Part shown: positions 9,332-19,300 of the stretch, piece by piece
Layout of the letters: every line of letters begins with the position of its first letter
Position numbering within the stretch: the stretch's first letter is position 1
Origin: Haladaptatus sp. DYF46
Lineage (GTDB): Archaea > Halobacteriota > Halobacteria > Halobacteriales > Haladaptataceae
NCBI RefSeq assembly: GCF_021083305.1
Contig: NZ_JAJFAY010000013.1
Span: forward strand, 1 to 64,000
Direction of reading: 5' to 3'
Length of the DNA: 64,000 bases
Notes under the pieces: model-generated
Told to the model about the DNA's origin: nothing
The model's input: only the letters and a program-made list of their open reading frames with translations
The model's database searches: none
Translations under genes and position numbers: made by a program

Positions 9332-10334
9332 CGTCGAGTACGTCCAACAGTTGGTCGTTTTCGTCCGGTAAGCGTACTGCCACTCGAATATGTGAATCGA
9401 GACCGCGGAACGTCGTTGCATCGCGGACGGCGACACCCCGCTTACGGGCGGTCCGAACGATTTTGTTGGGATCACGCTCACCGACGTCCAACAACAGAAA
9501 CGGGGCGTCTGAGGGATGGACATTGAACGAACCGGCGAGCGTATCGCACATTCTGCTGTATTCGTTTTGGACGCGGTCGCGGGTTTCGGTGATGAACTCG
9601 GTACACCTCATACTGTACGTTCCGACGGCCGCGGCAGGAGTTCCGAGCGTCCACGCTCGACGGGCGATTTCGAGTCGATTCCTTGCAGGGCCTGTCGTGA
9701 CCGCGAATCCGGCACGCAATCCCGGCAAGCCGAATAGTTTCGTCAGGGAGCGAGCGACGACAACACCTACCTGACCTGCTATCGACTCCTGTTCGGTAAA
9801 TCCGAGAAACGCCTCGTCGACGAGCAGTGTGGTTCCGGCATCCCGACACTGTCCCGCATAGCGACGGAGTGCGTCAGCATCGTAGAGATCGCCGGTTGGG
9901 TTGTTCGGGTTACAGACGACGACGAGTGCGTGGTCGGTCGGGTCCGTTTCGAGAATGCGGTCGTGAGGAACGAACTCGGGTGTCGCACCTTGGAGACACA
10001 CCTCACGGTGGTACTCGCCGAAACTAGGGAACGGAACGAGTACCGAGTCGTCCGCCGAAACCGTCGTCTCGATGGTCAGTCGAATGGCGGCGAGGCCACC
10101 CGGTGTCGGAACTACTTCCTCTGGTGTACAGTCGACGTAGTTGGATGCTTCCGCACGATACTCGGGGTAGTCGTCCGGTGGGTACGTTCCGGACAACTCA
10201 AGGGCGTCACGATACACGGCTTCCACTCCGGTGGGAATTCGCGGATTGATATTGGCACTGAAATCGAGTATGTCTGGGTCATCGGAACTCCCGTGGGGAA
10301 CACGTTCGACGGTGTCGACGGCGTCAGGGTCCAT
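9324..10334 (-). CDS. cobD: threonine-phosphate decarboxylase
   Basis: About 336 residues. It makes (R)-1-aminopropan-2-yl phosphate from L-threonine phosphate for the nucleotide-loop linker. It has a PLP fold type I aminotransferase-like structure: DILDFSANINP near the N-terminus, VVVCNPNNPTGD, LLVDEAFLGF, and the PLP lysine in SLTKLFGLPGLRAGF. I chose the ATG at 10334 (MDPDAVDTVE) because GGTGAT, an anti-16S match, lies four bases upstream. Starts at 10340, 10346 and 10358 are in frame and cannot be excluded. It overlaps the gene before it by 11 bases. Confidence 0.88.
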   Translation of the reverse strand: MDPDAVDTVERVPHGSSDDPDILDFSANINPRIPTGVEAVYRDALELSGTYPPDDYPEYRAEASNYVDCTPEEVVPTPGGLAAIRLTIETTVSADDSVLVPFPSFGEYHREVCLQGATPEFVPHDRILETDPTDHALVVVCNPNNPTGDLYDADALRRYAGQCRDAGTTLLVDEAFLGFTEQESIAGQVGVVVARSLTKLFGLPGLRAGFAVTTGPARNRLEIARRAWTLGTPAAAVGTYSMRCTEFITETRDRVQNEYSRMCDTLAGSFNVHPSDAPFLLLDVGERDPNKIVRTARKRGVAVRDATTFRGLDSHIRVAVRLPDENDQLLDVLDDV

Positions 10335-11325
10335 CGGCATCACCATCGAGTCGTTCATACACTTCGATAACGCTGTCCCGGACGGAATCCATATCGACAC
10401 CCGCTCGGTGGGCAAGCGCGAGCGCACCACCCATTCCAACACCCTCTTTGCCTTCCCCATCGACGTATCGCTGCATCGAGACGTGGTCGTCCTCGTCGAA
10501 TCCGGGGTCAGTGACTTCGAGGTCGATACCGAGCCTTTCACACGCTCGGGCGAGTGCGACCGTCTCGTCGTTGGCGACAAACGACGTCGTGGCCAGTCCG
10601 AGCGGGTCGTCGATTCCTGCGTGGCGAACGAGCGCCGCTGCCGCAAGCATCTGTGTTCCACCAGCAAGGGTTACGTCGATTCCAGATCCGAGGGCACCGA
10701 TGGTGAATCCCGCCACTGTAGCGAGGACGGGGTCACCCATGCTATTCACCGCGAAGACAGGGTCACCGGCTGCGTCTCCCCGACCCAAGTCGCTTTGAGA
10801 CAGTGCCTCCGAGACGACGTTTTGTTTGAGGCGAAGTGGGTTGTCCGGAAGCGAGGACGAAACAGGGATATCTTCGTCTAATGCCGTGAGAACTCCCAAA
10901 GCAGTGGTTGTCCCGCCAGGAATCGTCTCGCCGATCATGACTGAATCGTCGGGGAGCGCCGCGCCAAATCGTCGTGCTTCCTCATAGATTTCCTGTGCAC
11001 GTGGAACCGGCTCCGTCTCTCGAATGTCTTCGCCTCCTTGTGCACCAACCGAAACCGTCGGGGTACTCGTCGGGCGTATCAACCCGGCATCGATAACGGT
11101 TAGCTCGAACCCGAGTCGTTCCCGAACGGCACGCGTTATGACCGCAGGTGTCGGACAGCCGCTTGGACTGACCGGCACGATCGGCGCCCGAACCGGCCGT
11201 CCGTATTCAACGATTTCGACGTCTGCACTCGGCGTATGTGCCATCAGATCCGGGGCTGCACCGGCGGCACTAATCCCGTCGATTTCGGCAGTGTGTGTCG
11301 TTCCCGCAGCGAGGACGAGCCTCAT
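10324..11325 (-). CDS. CobT-like nicotinate mononucleotide phosphoribosyltransferase (TIGR00303/UPF0284)
   Basis: 333 residues from the ATG at 11325 (MRLVLAAGTTHTAEIDGIS). The family is the archaeal and cyanobacterial relative of CobT. It is predicted to activate the lower-ligand base by transferring phosphoribose from nicotinate mononucleotide. Conserved blocks are DSVMIGETIPGGTTTALGVL, with a Gly-rich loop, and VAGFTIGALGSGIDVTLAGG. It overlaps cobY by four bases and cobD by eleven. This supplies the alpha-ribazole phosphate that CobS joins to adenosylcobinamide-GDP. Confidence 0.85.
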   Translation of the reverse strand: MRLVLAAGTTHTAEIDGISAAGAAPDLMAHTPSADVEIVEYGRPVRAPIVPVSPSGCPTPAVITRAVRERLGFELTVIDAGLIRPTSTPTVSVGAQGGEDIRETEPVPRAQEIYEEARRFGAALPDDSVMIGETIPGGTTTALGVLTALDEDIPVSSSLPDNPLRLKQNVVSEALSQSDLGRGDAAGDPVFAVNSMGDPVLATVAGFTIGALGSGIDVTLAGGTQMLAAAALVRHAGIDDPLGLATTSFVANDETVALARACERLGIDLEVTDPGFDEDDHVSMQRYVDGEGKEGVGMGGALALAHRAGVDMDSVRDSVIEVYERLDGDADGP

Positions 11326-11882
11326 ATGAATGCCTCCGCCACGGCCGCGTCGATCTGTCGGTTCACGTTGACAGCGAGACGTGCATCGTAAGTAATATAC
11401 GTGGTTTCGGCATCTCCGTTGCCTACGATGTTGAGTCCGGTCGGAGCAAGTTCCCGTCCATCGTGCTCGAACGTCGTGTCGGTTCCCACTCCCAACTGCT
11501 GCTTGAGGGCGACGGGTGCACAGACCGTGAGCGAATCGCGGTCGTGTACGGAAAGGACACGGTCGAGACACTCTCCGGAGAGGAGCGGGAGGTCTGACAC
11601 AACGGTGAAAATAGGTAGTTCGACGCGTTCGAGTGCGTACGAGAGGTCTTCGACGTATCCATCTCCAGGCGCATCGATGATGGACAGCGAGCGAGAGTCA
11701 AGATGACGCCGCGTTTCCGGCGTGTGCGGAGAGACGACTGCATGAATATCATCGATTCGGCTCTCAGCGACAGCAGTACAGACGCGGTCTGCCATCGGCA
11801 CGCCGTCGATTTCGAACATCGGCTTCTCGACGGATGCGTCGAGACGCGTTCCTTTGCCACCGCACATCAAAAGAGCGTCCAC
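11322..11882 (-). CDS. cobY: GTP:adenosylcobinamide-phosphate guanylyltransferase
   Basis: 186 residues, the archaeal CobY that replaces bacterial CobU. The GTG at 11882 is the likely start: it gives VDALLMCGGKGTRLDASVEKP, with the nucleotidyltransferase motif GGKGTRL about ten residues in, and a GGGGGTGGT stretch lies just upstream. The longer open frame begins inside cobS. Conserved features are the TVVSDLPLL Asp and the C-terminal YDARLAVNVN. The product activates adenosylcobinamide phosphate with GMP for CobS. It overlaps cobS by 16 bases and the next gene by 4. Confidence 0.88.
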   Translation of the reverse strand: MDALLMCGGKGTRLDASVEKPMFEIDGVPMADRVCTAVAESRIDDIHAVVSPHTPETRRHLDSRSLSIIDAPGDGYVEDLSYALERVELPIFTVVSDLPLLSGECLDRVLSVHDRDSLTVCAPVALKQQLGVGTDTTFEHDGRELAPTGLNIVGNGDAETTYITYDARLAVNVNRQIDAAVAEAFI

Positions 11883-12607
11883 ATGACCACCCCCACGTGA
11901 AGCGCAACGAGTCGGGAAAGTTCGTTTGTCGCCCCGAATACGTCGCCGCTGACACCACCGAGCCACGATCGTGCCCACCAACCAATGATGGCGGTAGTAA
12001 GCAGACTGGCGCTCATCATTACGATACCCACCAGTGGCGGCCACGAAAAAGCTAGTGTCGGGAGCGAGACAATGACCGCGACGACGAAGCCTCGGGGTGT
12101 TTGGTCGACGAGTTGTGATCCCAATCCCTCGTGTGCGGGCGAACCGAACGCCGCCAATCCAGCCATTCCGAGTTTCGCACTCACCTCCGCGGTGACCACG
12201 ATGGCGATGATGGCTTCGAGCGGAAGTGCGACTAATCCGACCGCGGCGAGCGCAAGTCCAACAACGAGGAGGGAAACGGCGAGAAGAGCACCGACGCCGA
12301 CGTCCATATCTTTCATCACAGTACGGCGTTTCTCCGCCCCGTGTACTGCGGCTGCGTCGCCGAGGTCAGCCAGTCCGTCGACGTGATTGATGCCCGTGAC
12401 CCCATACACAGTCGCGAGGAACAACGTAGCATCGACGGATGCGGGAAGCGGGAGCAGGAGCGGAATGGCAAGGAACATACCGATGACATATCCCGCCAAA
12501 GGAAACGCGACCGAACTGCGCCGGAACGCGTCCCACGCATCCTCATCGTGTCCTACCGGAAGCCGGCTCAAGAACCCGAGCGCGCCACGAACCGCGGTTA
12601 AAGCCAC
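11867..12607 (-). CDS. cobS: adenosylcobinamide-GDP ribazoletransferase (cobalamin synthase)
   Basis: 246 residues, polytopic. It joins adenosylcobinamide-GDP to alpha-ribazole phosphate at the membrane. The family signature GINHVDGLADLGDA, with metal-binding Asp residues, lies near residues 73-86 and is followed by KRRTVMKDMDVGVGA. Five or more hydrophobic segments follow, ending MWTLF. The start (MALTAVRGALGFLSRLP) matches the usual beginning of the family. It overlaps cbiB by 10 bases. Confidence 0.93.
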   Translation of the reverse strand: MALTAVRGALGFLSRLPVGHDEDAWDAFRRSSVAFPLAGYVIGMFLAIPLLLPLPASVDATLFLATVYGVTGINHVDGLADLGDAAAVHGAEKRRTVMKDMDVGVGALLAVSLLVVGLALAAVGLVALPLEAIIAIVVTAEVSAKLGMAGLAAFGSPAHEGLGSQLVDQTPRGFVVAVIVSLPTLAFSWPPLVGIVMMSASLLTTAIIGWWARSWLGGVSGDVFGATNELSRLVALHVGVVMWTLF

Positions 12608-13500
12608 GCGATCACCCCTGCGATGACGTACGCGAGGAGGCTCGCTCGCCCAACAACACTCACGCCTTGTCTCACATCAGCAGCGGTTGGGAGCTGTGAA
12701 CAGGGATTGAGCGTATAAACGCCTGCCTTTTCGAAACGAGTGTCGAGTGTTGCGGCAAGGGTCGCCATTGGCCACCCGGAGTTTGGGGACGGGGGTTCAT
12801 GAGCCCACGAACTAGCATCTGAAAGAGAACCAGTTCCCCGACTGGCGACTGCGATGAATATTGCGCTGAGTCGTGCTGGAATCCACATCACCGCATCGTC
12901 GAGTCGCGCGCTCGCCCAGCCGACAGGTTTCGACCGATAGCCCAACATGGAGTCAAGCGTGTTGACTGCCTTCACCCACGTCGCCGCAGCGGCGGCCAGC
13001 GGAAGTGAAATGGGAGCACAGATGGCAAAGGCGAACAGGGACGCCACGAGGCCATCGGCCAAATTCTCAGAGAGGCTTTCGGCAACTGCGCTTCGAACTT
13101 CTCCCGGTGAGAGTGATGACGCGTCGCGCCCTGCAAGCGCTCGTGCCTCCTTCCTGGCAGTCTCGATATTTGTCTCGGTCAATTCCGTCACGTCGGTCGC
13201 GGTTTCGAGTAACATCCGCAGGCTCGTCGTCGTAAACAGTGCGATACCAGCGAGAACAGTCGCAACGAAGGGATGCACCGCGAGGGCTATCTGAACGAGG
13301 ACACCGACACCAATGGCAGTTATTGCGGGCAATCCAAACGCAATCAGTAGACCCGTTTGTCGAGGAGCCGACCACTCGCGGTCGGTTGCGGCAACCACCT
13401 TGCCGAACCAGACGACAGGATGTACCCGCGTCGGTGGTTCCATGAAGAACCAATCTAGCAAGAGTGCGATCGTGACCGCGAGGACGCCATAGAGAGTCAT
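12598..13500 (-). CDS. cbiB: adenosylcobinamide-phosphate synthase
   Basis: 300 residues. It condenses adenosylcobyric acid with aminopropanol phosphate. The opening hydrophobic helix is followed by PTRVHPVVWFGKVV, the conserved HPV motif of CbiB. Four to five further membrane segments follow, with the conserved AVNTLDSMLGYRS and PNSGWPMATLAATL. I chose the ATG at 13500 because it overlaps the HAD gene stop as ATGA; an in-frame ATG three codons earlier exists. It is membrane-bound and functions directly before CobY and CobS. Confidence 0.92.
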   Translation of the reverse strand: MTLYGVLAVTIALLLDWFFMEPPTRVHPVVWFGKVVAATDREWSAPRQTGLLIAFGLPAITAIGVGVLVQIALAVHPFVATVLAGIALFTTTSLRMLLETATDVTELTETNIETARKEARALAGRDASSLSPGEVRSAVAESLSENLADGLVASLFAFAICAPISLPLAAAAATWVKAVNTLDSMLGYRSKPVGWASARLDDAVMWIPARLSAIFIAVASRGTGSLSDASSWAHEPPSPNSGWPMATLAATLDTRFEKAGVYTLNPCSQLPTAADVRQGVSVVGRASLLAYVIAGVIAWL

Positions 13501-14120
13501 TCGGGGCACTCCATTTCCCTCGAAATGTCGCTCAGTGTGACGTCATCGAGTAGAATCGCGGTGGCTCCCGCGTTGGTTGCCCCACCATCTGTTTCTAGAT
13601 CGTCACCGATGTGGGTGAGTTCTGAAAGTGGGACGTCGAGCCGTGCAGAGATTTCGCGGAACGCATGTATATTGGGTTTCCGCCATCCACACTCGACGCT
13701 ACTGACGACCGCATCGAAAACGTCCGGGACAAGATCGGACTGAGAAAGGGTATGTTGGACGAGTCCCGGAACACTACAGTTCGAGAGGATTCCAATCGGT
13801 CCACATCCATTGGCAGAGGCAACGGCGGCTTTAGCCCCTGCTCGTGTGCGAATCGGGGTTTCGAACGCATCGAGAAGTGACGTTCGAACGACCGAGCGTG
13901 AGACATCTCTCCCACGACTCTCCAATCCCACTGTTACGTGGTCGACGAGCGAGAGTTCTTCACCGGGAGGGACATCAAGATGGGGAGTCGTATAGACGTG
14001 CGTCCAGTCCGGCGGAATAGAAACACCCCGCTCGGAGAGTGCAACCGCAACGGCTTGTGCAGGGTCATCTGGCGGTGTGACTTCGACGAGCGTCCCGAAG
14101 AGATCGAACGAAACTGCCAC
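13497..14120 (-). CDS. HAD-family phosphatase of the cobalamin cluster
   Basis: 207 residues from the GTG at 14120 (VAVSFDLFGTLVEVTPP). Motif I is DLFGT, with the nucleophile Asp but Phe in place of the usual second Asp, as in haloacid-dehalogenase-type members. Motif II Ser is in GILSNCS, motif III Lys in CGWRKPN and motif IV is GDDLETD. It heads the leftward operon and overlaps cbiB by ATGA. No alpha-ribazole-phosphate phosphatase (CobC/CobZ) is otherwise visible, so dephosphorylation of alpha-ribazole phosphate or cobalamin phosphate is a reasonable inference, not shown. An open frame extends 24 codons further upstream without family similarity. Confidence 0.75.
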   Translation of the reverse strand: MAVSFDLFGTLVEVTPPDDPAQAVAVALSERGVSIPPDWTHVYTTPHLDVPPGEELSLVDHVTVGLESRGRDVSRSVVRTSLLDAFETPIRTRAGAKAAVASANGCGPIGILSNCSVPGLVQHTLSQSDLVPDVFDAVVSSVECGWRKPNIHAFREISARLDVPLSELTHIGDDLETDGGATNAGATAILLDDVTLSDISREMECPE

Positions 14121-14289
14121 GACCGAATGATATGTGGACCATCTATTTGAATACGGAGGAACTCCCTTCTTTGAACGATCTCGATCGATCATCTCCCACG
14201 CCTATGTTACCGATAAAAGACGTCCCGCACCGCTTCTAATATTTCACCGGGGTCGAAGTCTTCTAACTGCTTTTCGACGAATTAGGAAC

Positions 14290-14814
14290 GATGAATCGTG
14301 CTGTCGGGTGCGAGCATCGGTCTCGCGTATAGTCAACCTCGTGCCGGATTACGAGACCGAAGAGAGTGTTGACGACGATTTATCGAATCTCGTTTCAGAA
14401 GTCTCGAATGCAGGCCGTCAACTCTTCGAGACAGTACAGCGCTCGGAACAGAACACCGAGCTCGTCAACTTCCGCGAAAAGCGAGCCGAGAGTCAGCAAG
14501 TCGAATACAAGTATCTCGACGTCCTCGAGCATGCGAAGAACGTCGCCAAGACGAACGACGTGATGGTTGCACGACTCGGCTATCGAGAAGTCGCAACGCA
14601 CTATGGCTGTGCGTGCACAAACGACGGCTATCGGGTGATGGAAGAAATGGCCGAACGGGTGCCCGGTGTGACCTACAAGGAATCTCGAACGCTGTGTGTG
14701 GACGATGCCATGGGTGTCGGTGGTCACCACATTGAGATCACGTTCGCCCATCCTGACCTCGCCGGGTGGATGCGAGCCCACGAAGCCAACGCGGGAGGAA
14801 ACGGAGGACACTAA
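14290..14814 (+). pseudogene. repeat-associated gene, copy 2 (5' truncated)
   Basis: The frame runs open from 14134 but matches the other copies only from about 14290 (RASVSRIVNL). It then carries DYETEESVDDD, NAGRQLFETVQRSEQN, a Lys/Glu-rich helical stretch, ARLGYREVATHYGC, YRVMEEMAERVPG and the GVGGHHIEITFAHPD block, and ends AGWMRAHEANAGGNGGH. The N-terminal part seen in copy 3 is gone. The TAA stop overlaps the left inverted repeat of the tail. Family not recognised; a coiled coil followed by a compact alpha/beta domain is the best description. Confidence 0.65.
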
Positions 14815-15022
14815 TTATAGCGTTGTAATCACGGGGGTTCGCAGAACCCCCGCTCGAACCACACCACCACACGAGACTCACACCGCTTTGCCGGTGAAAT
14901 ATAGTGGTACTAGTCGGTTGGCTACGGTGGAGTGCGGCTGTTTCTGCGTCTGTTTCTGCGTCTGTATCTGCGAAATGGAGGGGGTCGCTCTCGCGATCCC
15001 CCTCTATTACAACGGTGTAATC
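14814..15022 (+). repeat. hairpin-rich repeat tail, copy 2 (three 12-mers)
   Basis: Bounded by ATTATAGCGTTGTAAT (14814-14829) and ATTACAACGGTGTAAT (15006-15021). It is 12 bases longer than copies 1 and 3 because it has three, not two, TCTGTTTCTGCG-type repeats (about 14938-14974). The second hairpin near 14977-15004 pairs GAGGGGG with CCCCCTC around a CGC/GCG core. Confidence 0.8.
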
Positions 15023-15100
15023 TAGCCTTCGAGGAGCAAGACGAGAATGATCCAACTATCGACGCAAGTCTTATTACACAACACATGAATTATGTATTGT

Positions 15101-15685
15101 ATGGCAAAAGCCGAAGGCAATCCCGAACACGTCATTGATGGTTTCCTCTCGGTTGCCCAGCTGCTCACTGAACCACGGCTGGCCCGTCTCTATACCTATA
15201 TCCTGCGAAATGAAGCAGTGACGATCGACGAAATCGTCGACGGAGTAGAGACACCCCGAACGACCGCCTATTCGGATACAGCGACACTCGTAGAGATGGG
15301 CGTCTTGTCCCGTGATGAAGCACAGAAAACACACACCTACGCGGCGACACCGATTACGCTGACTGCAGATATTGATGGGGCAGAATATACGATCACACCC
15401 ACCCTCATCGAAGCAGTCGGCCGGACTCCGCAGGATCAGGATCTCGACCTCCTCCTCGACCGATATGGACTCGGCAAGCTTGCTGCTGCACTCACGTACG
15501 CCGTTCCCTACGTTGATGGGGAAATGACCGAGCGAATTGCTGCTCGAGAGCTTGATCTCCAGGTTGCGTTCGCGATCGCTGTGCTGCATGCACTCAGGGA
15601 AGTCATTCTCGAGATGCAACCACACGACCCCTACTTTAATCGGATCCAAAACGCACGCGACCACCCACCAGACACGGAGACGTAG
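15101..15685 (+). CDS. winged-helix DNA-binding protein, likely antitoxin/regulator of the adjacent PIN protein
   Basis: 194 residues from the ATG at 15101 (MAKAEGNPE). Residues about 20-75 form a TrmB/ArsR-like winged helix: LTEPRLARLYTYILRNEAVT, IDEIVDGVETPRTTAYSDT as the recognition helix region, and a wing. The C-terminal half (DQDLDLLLDRYGLGKLAAAL) resembles the DUF7437-type domain of haloarchaeal HTH proteins. It lies 11 bases before the PIN-domain gene, the geometry of a toxin-antitoxin operon. A TATA-like stretch lies near 15085. Function as antitoxin is inferred from context. Confidence 0.7.
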   Translation: MAKAEGNPEHVIDGFLSVAQLLTEPRLARLYTYILRNEAVTIDEIVDGVETPRTTAYSDTATLVEMGVLSRDEAQKTHTYAATPITLTADIDGAEYTITPTLIEAVGRTPQDQDLDLLLDRYGLGKLAAALTYAVPYVDGEMTERIAARELDLQVAFAIAVLHALREVILEMQPHDPYFNRIQNARDHPPDTET

Positions 15686-15696
15686 GAGAGGAAAAA

Positions 15697-16224
15697 ATGA
15701 GTGACGTTGGTTCGGATATCGCGAGTGACGCCTGGGTTGCAGATTCGGGATTATTCATCGCCTGTGGACGACAGCAAAACAACAAGTACACCGCACTCAG
15801 GCGGTTTGCACAACGCAACGGAATTTCGTTTGTGATACCTCAGCGAGTATACGCCGAACTTGGTGGAGCACCTAATCGAAGTACACCAGGTCAAACACCG
15901 ATCAACAGTGCGATCGATGCCGGGTGGGTGACGATCGCTGACGAACTCGATTATACAAATAGTGCAGTCGCAGCAGTGATGGATACCGTCCGACGCTTCA
16001 TAGCACAGGCGTCACATCGAAGCGAGGATCAGATCGAGAAAGCGGATACAGCACTTGCTGGCGTTGCAATGCAGCTCCTCGATAGCGGCAGTGTAGCGTC
16101 TGTCACCGTTGTCACGACCGACACCGACGCTGGCAAAGGTGTTGTGCGAGCAATCGAAGCTCGGGGATTCGAAGGGCAAATAGGATTCAAATACGGATTC
16201 GATTTGATCGAAGAAATCACCTAA
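15697..16224 (+). CDS. PIN-domain-like protein (VapC-type toxin candidate)
   Basis: 175 residues. The PIN acidic residues can be placed: Asp in WVADSGLFIAC, Glu in RVYAELGG, Asp in EKADTALAGVAMQ, and Asp in VVTTDTDAGKG. This fits a Mg-dependent ribonuclease fold. The start ATG lies 11 bases after the HTH gene, preceded by GGAGAGGA. A toxin role is inferred from fold and pairing. Between its stop and the nor stop an open stretch on the same strand (about 16222-16408) reads as a short coiled coil (ELAQRIEELETSASATQARR). It has no start codon and may be the tail of a lost third gene. Confidence 0.7.
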   Translation: MSDVGSDIASDAWVADSGLFIACGRQQNNKYTALRRFAQRNGISFVIPQRVYAELGGAPNRSTPGQTPINSAIDAGWVTIADELDYTNSAVAAVMDTVRRFIAQASHRSEDQIEKADTALAGVAMQLLDSGSVASVTVVTTDTDAGKGVVRAIEARGFEGQIGFKYGFDLIEEIT

Positions 16225-16339
16225 TCGAGGAGCTTGCACAACGCATCGAAGAACTAGAAACGTCTGCATCCGCGACACAAGCCCGTCGAGAGGCGATCAC
16301 CCGCAAAAAGCGAGGGTATGATGAGCGCACCGACTCAAA

Positions 16340-19300
16340 TCAAACCGGTGTGCCCGTCGTTCCTTTGTCCCGTTCTAGTGGTGCCTTTCGTGCAGCATAC
16401 AGGTGACGGACAGCGCCAGCGGTGAACGTAAGGGCCCCGAGAATCATCGGCGTATCCCCGAACGTCCGTGCCCACAACAACGTCTGAATGTGTGGCTGTT
16501 CATAGAACTCCAGACTCCGTGCGGCAGCATAGCCATCCGTGTAGACCGCCCGGAGTTGAGCGAATCCGACCGGAAGCAACGATGCAACGACCATGATTGT
16601 GAGCCCGATATTCATGAACCAGAACGAGACTCGGAACCACGTCGGATCCCACACCGCCTCGGGCGTCACAACACGCAGGATGTAGGTCCCAAGCCCAAGT
16701 GCAAGCAAACCGAACGCTCCGAACGTTGCCCCGTGGGCATGGGCGACAGAGAGATAGGTTCCATGCTCATAGTAATTGATCACCGGCAAGTTAACGAAGA
16801 AGCCAAGCACACCGCCACCGACGAAGTTCCAGATACTACTGCCAAGAATGAACAGCAACGGAATGGTATACGGGAATTCCTCGCCCTGGGATTTTAATGA
16901 CCGGTATTCGCCGATACTTCGATACAGAACGAACACGAGCGGGACGAACTCAAGCGTCGAGAACGTCGTCCCAAGCGGCACCCAGAAATCAGGGAGGCCA
17001 ACCCACCAGTAGTGATGCGAGACGCCGACGATACCCGCCGCCATGATCGCGAACACCTCAAAAAGAATTGCTTTCTCTGCCTCCTCTTTCTCTAAGAGTT
17101 CCATCGATACGAGGGCAACAGAGATGATGGCAATCACAAAGAACTCGAAGACGCCTTCGACCCACATGTGGACGACCCACCAGCGCCAGAACTCTGTCAC
17201 TGCCATGTTCGTCTCTGGAGTGTAGAGCATGCTCGCACCGAATAGCAGTCCGATCGAACCACCCGCGTATACCAAGAAGTGTCCGAGCCCCCCGAGCGGT
17301 TCGTCCATCTGTCGAACACTCCGAAGTACTAGTCCTGTCCATCCAGCGAGTCCACCAAGCAAGAGCAACTTCCAGAGTCGGCCCACCTCGAGATACTCAA
17401 GCCCTTCAGAGCCGAGCCACCACCAGAGCCTGCTCTCTTCAGGCGAACCGAATTTACCCTGTATTCCAAGCCAGACTCCCGCGAACGCACCAGCGGTCGT
17501 GATGACGAGTAATCCAAGCAGCACCGATGCGCCCGTCGCTTGCCAGGGCGGGTCGCGGTCGCTGAATAGCCCTGGGAGGAAGAGTCCCCCTGCAAGCCAC
17601 AGGGTCGTTATCCACAGGATTGCGAGATTGAGATGCCACGTTCGAACCGTCGTGAATGGCAGTAGCGAAACGAGGTCGATTCCGAGCATTTCTTCAATCC
17701 GGAAAAAACCCGTCCGCTCAACGTAATAGTGCGCGAGCAGCGCCCCAGTAAGTACCTGCACTGCGAACAGTGCCCCAGCAACCGGGACGTACCACGCCGC
17801 AGCATACTGCGTAGGAGTGATCGACACCGAGTCAGGCGATGGAATGTCGATAACGTCGGTCGTCGGTTCAGCGAAGTCAAGCGAGTGATACGCCCATACT
17901 CCGAGGCCACCACCGAAGATAAGCAAGAAGACGCTGATCGTGCTCCAGACCAACACCTGCCCGGTCGGCCGGTTCCCGACCGCTGGTTCATACGGCCAGT
18001 CGTTCGTGTATGAGTGGGTTGAGTCTGGTCGATTAGTGTGGGCAAACCATGCTGTCCAAACAGCGAAGTCGGCGATGCGCTCGGCTTGTTCGGGCGTCGC
18101 AATGAATTCTGGCGGAATCCCTCGGTCAGGGTCACCTTTGTGGTACCGCTCGATGTACTGTTCACGAATTCGCCGATGGGCATACGCTTCAGCGGCCGAA
18201 TACTGGATGGTTGATCCATCTGGAGCGTCGGCGTCGAGTTCTCGTTTGACGCGTTCTTCGATGGTGACCTGCTCGTCGTCATCGAGTGCCTCGATAGAGT
18301 CTTCTCCCTGTTCTCGTGCATAGTACTCCTGCATGAACTCAGCCTTAAGGTGTAGAGCATCAGCTGTGAGATCGACTCCGAAATACGATCCGTTACCGAG
18401 GATTGACCCCTGGTTCATCAACCCATTGGCCTGAAACAGCTTCTTTCCCAGCCGGATCTGTTCGTCGGTGGCGACAATGTCGCCATTTTGGTCACGGATT
18501 TCGTCGGGAATTGGCGGCGCATGCCGATACGACTTCCACGCTCCCAAACCCATTCCAACAAGATTGGCGATGAACAGTGCAACGAGTACTATCGAACCAG
18601 TCCGCTTCGAGTTGAGTGTCTCGAAGTCTACATCCTCTTCACGGATGGCTCGTACGATTTCCGGGAGAGCATCGACGAGTCCTTTGTTTGGAGGTCCATC
18701 CACATCGCTATGCATGGGAAGCAGGTGTGAGGCCAGTTTGATCAGAACGCGTTCGAAGGCGGGATCGATTCGATCACCATCAGAAAGGATAGCCATCGCA
18801 GCAACTGCTGCTGCGGTCGTCGGTGAAGCATGCCCCTGATCCGCCTTCACGTCGGTCGTCCGTGTTTCTTCCACCACTCGCGGTAGGTCCTCAACGAACA
18901 GCTGTTCGACCTGCTGAGCCGTGTCGATAGCATCTCGCTCGAGAAAATCGCCGACAGAGTGGACCCGATCCTCATCACCGTCAGCCACGAACCTGGATAG
19001 CACCTCCGTCAGGGTATCGTCGACCGAGCGATCGACGTCTGCCTTCGACTCTCCTGAGAGTTCGTCAGCGATACGTCCGAGCGATTGTGTAGTTTCCTCG
19101 GTGGTCTTCACGGCGAATTGGCTTCGGACCACCTCGAGTAAATGATCGTCGAGGCGGGTTTTCTCTAAATTATATCGACGCAAGAAGGTCTCAAGCGCAC
19201 GATCATCCGAGAATTCGAGATTGTCACTCGGCTCGTACTGTTCTATAAATCGAGCAATAGTATTCTCGATTGCATGAGCCGTGCGTTCGTTAGTGAATTG

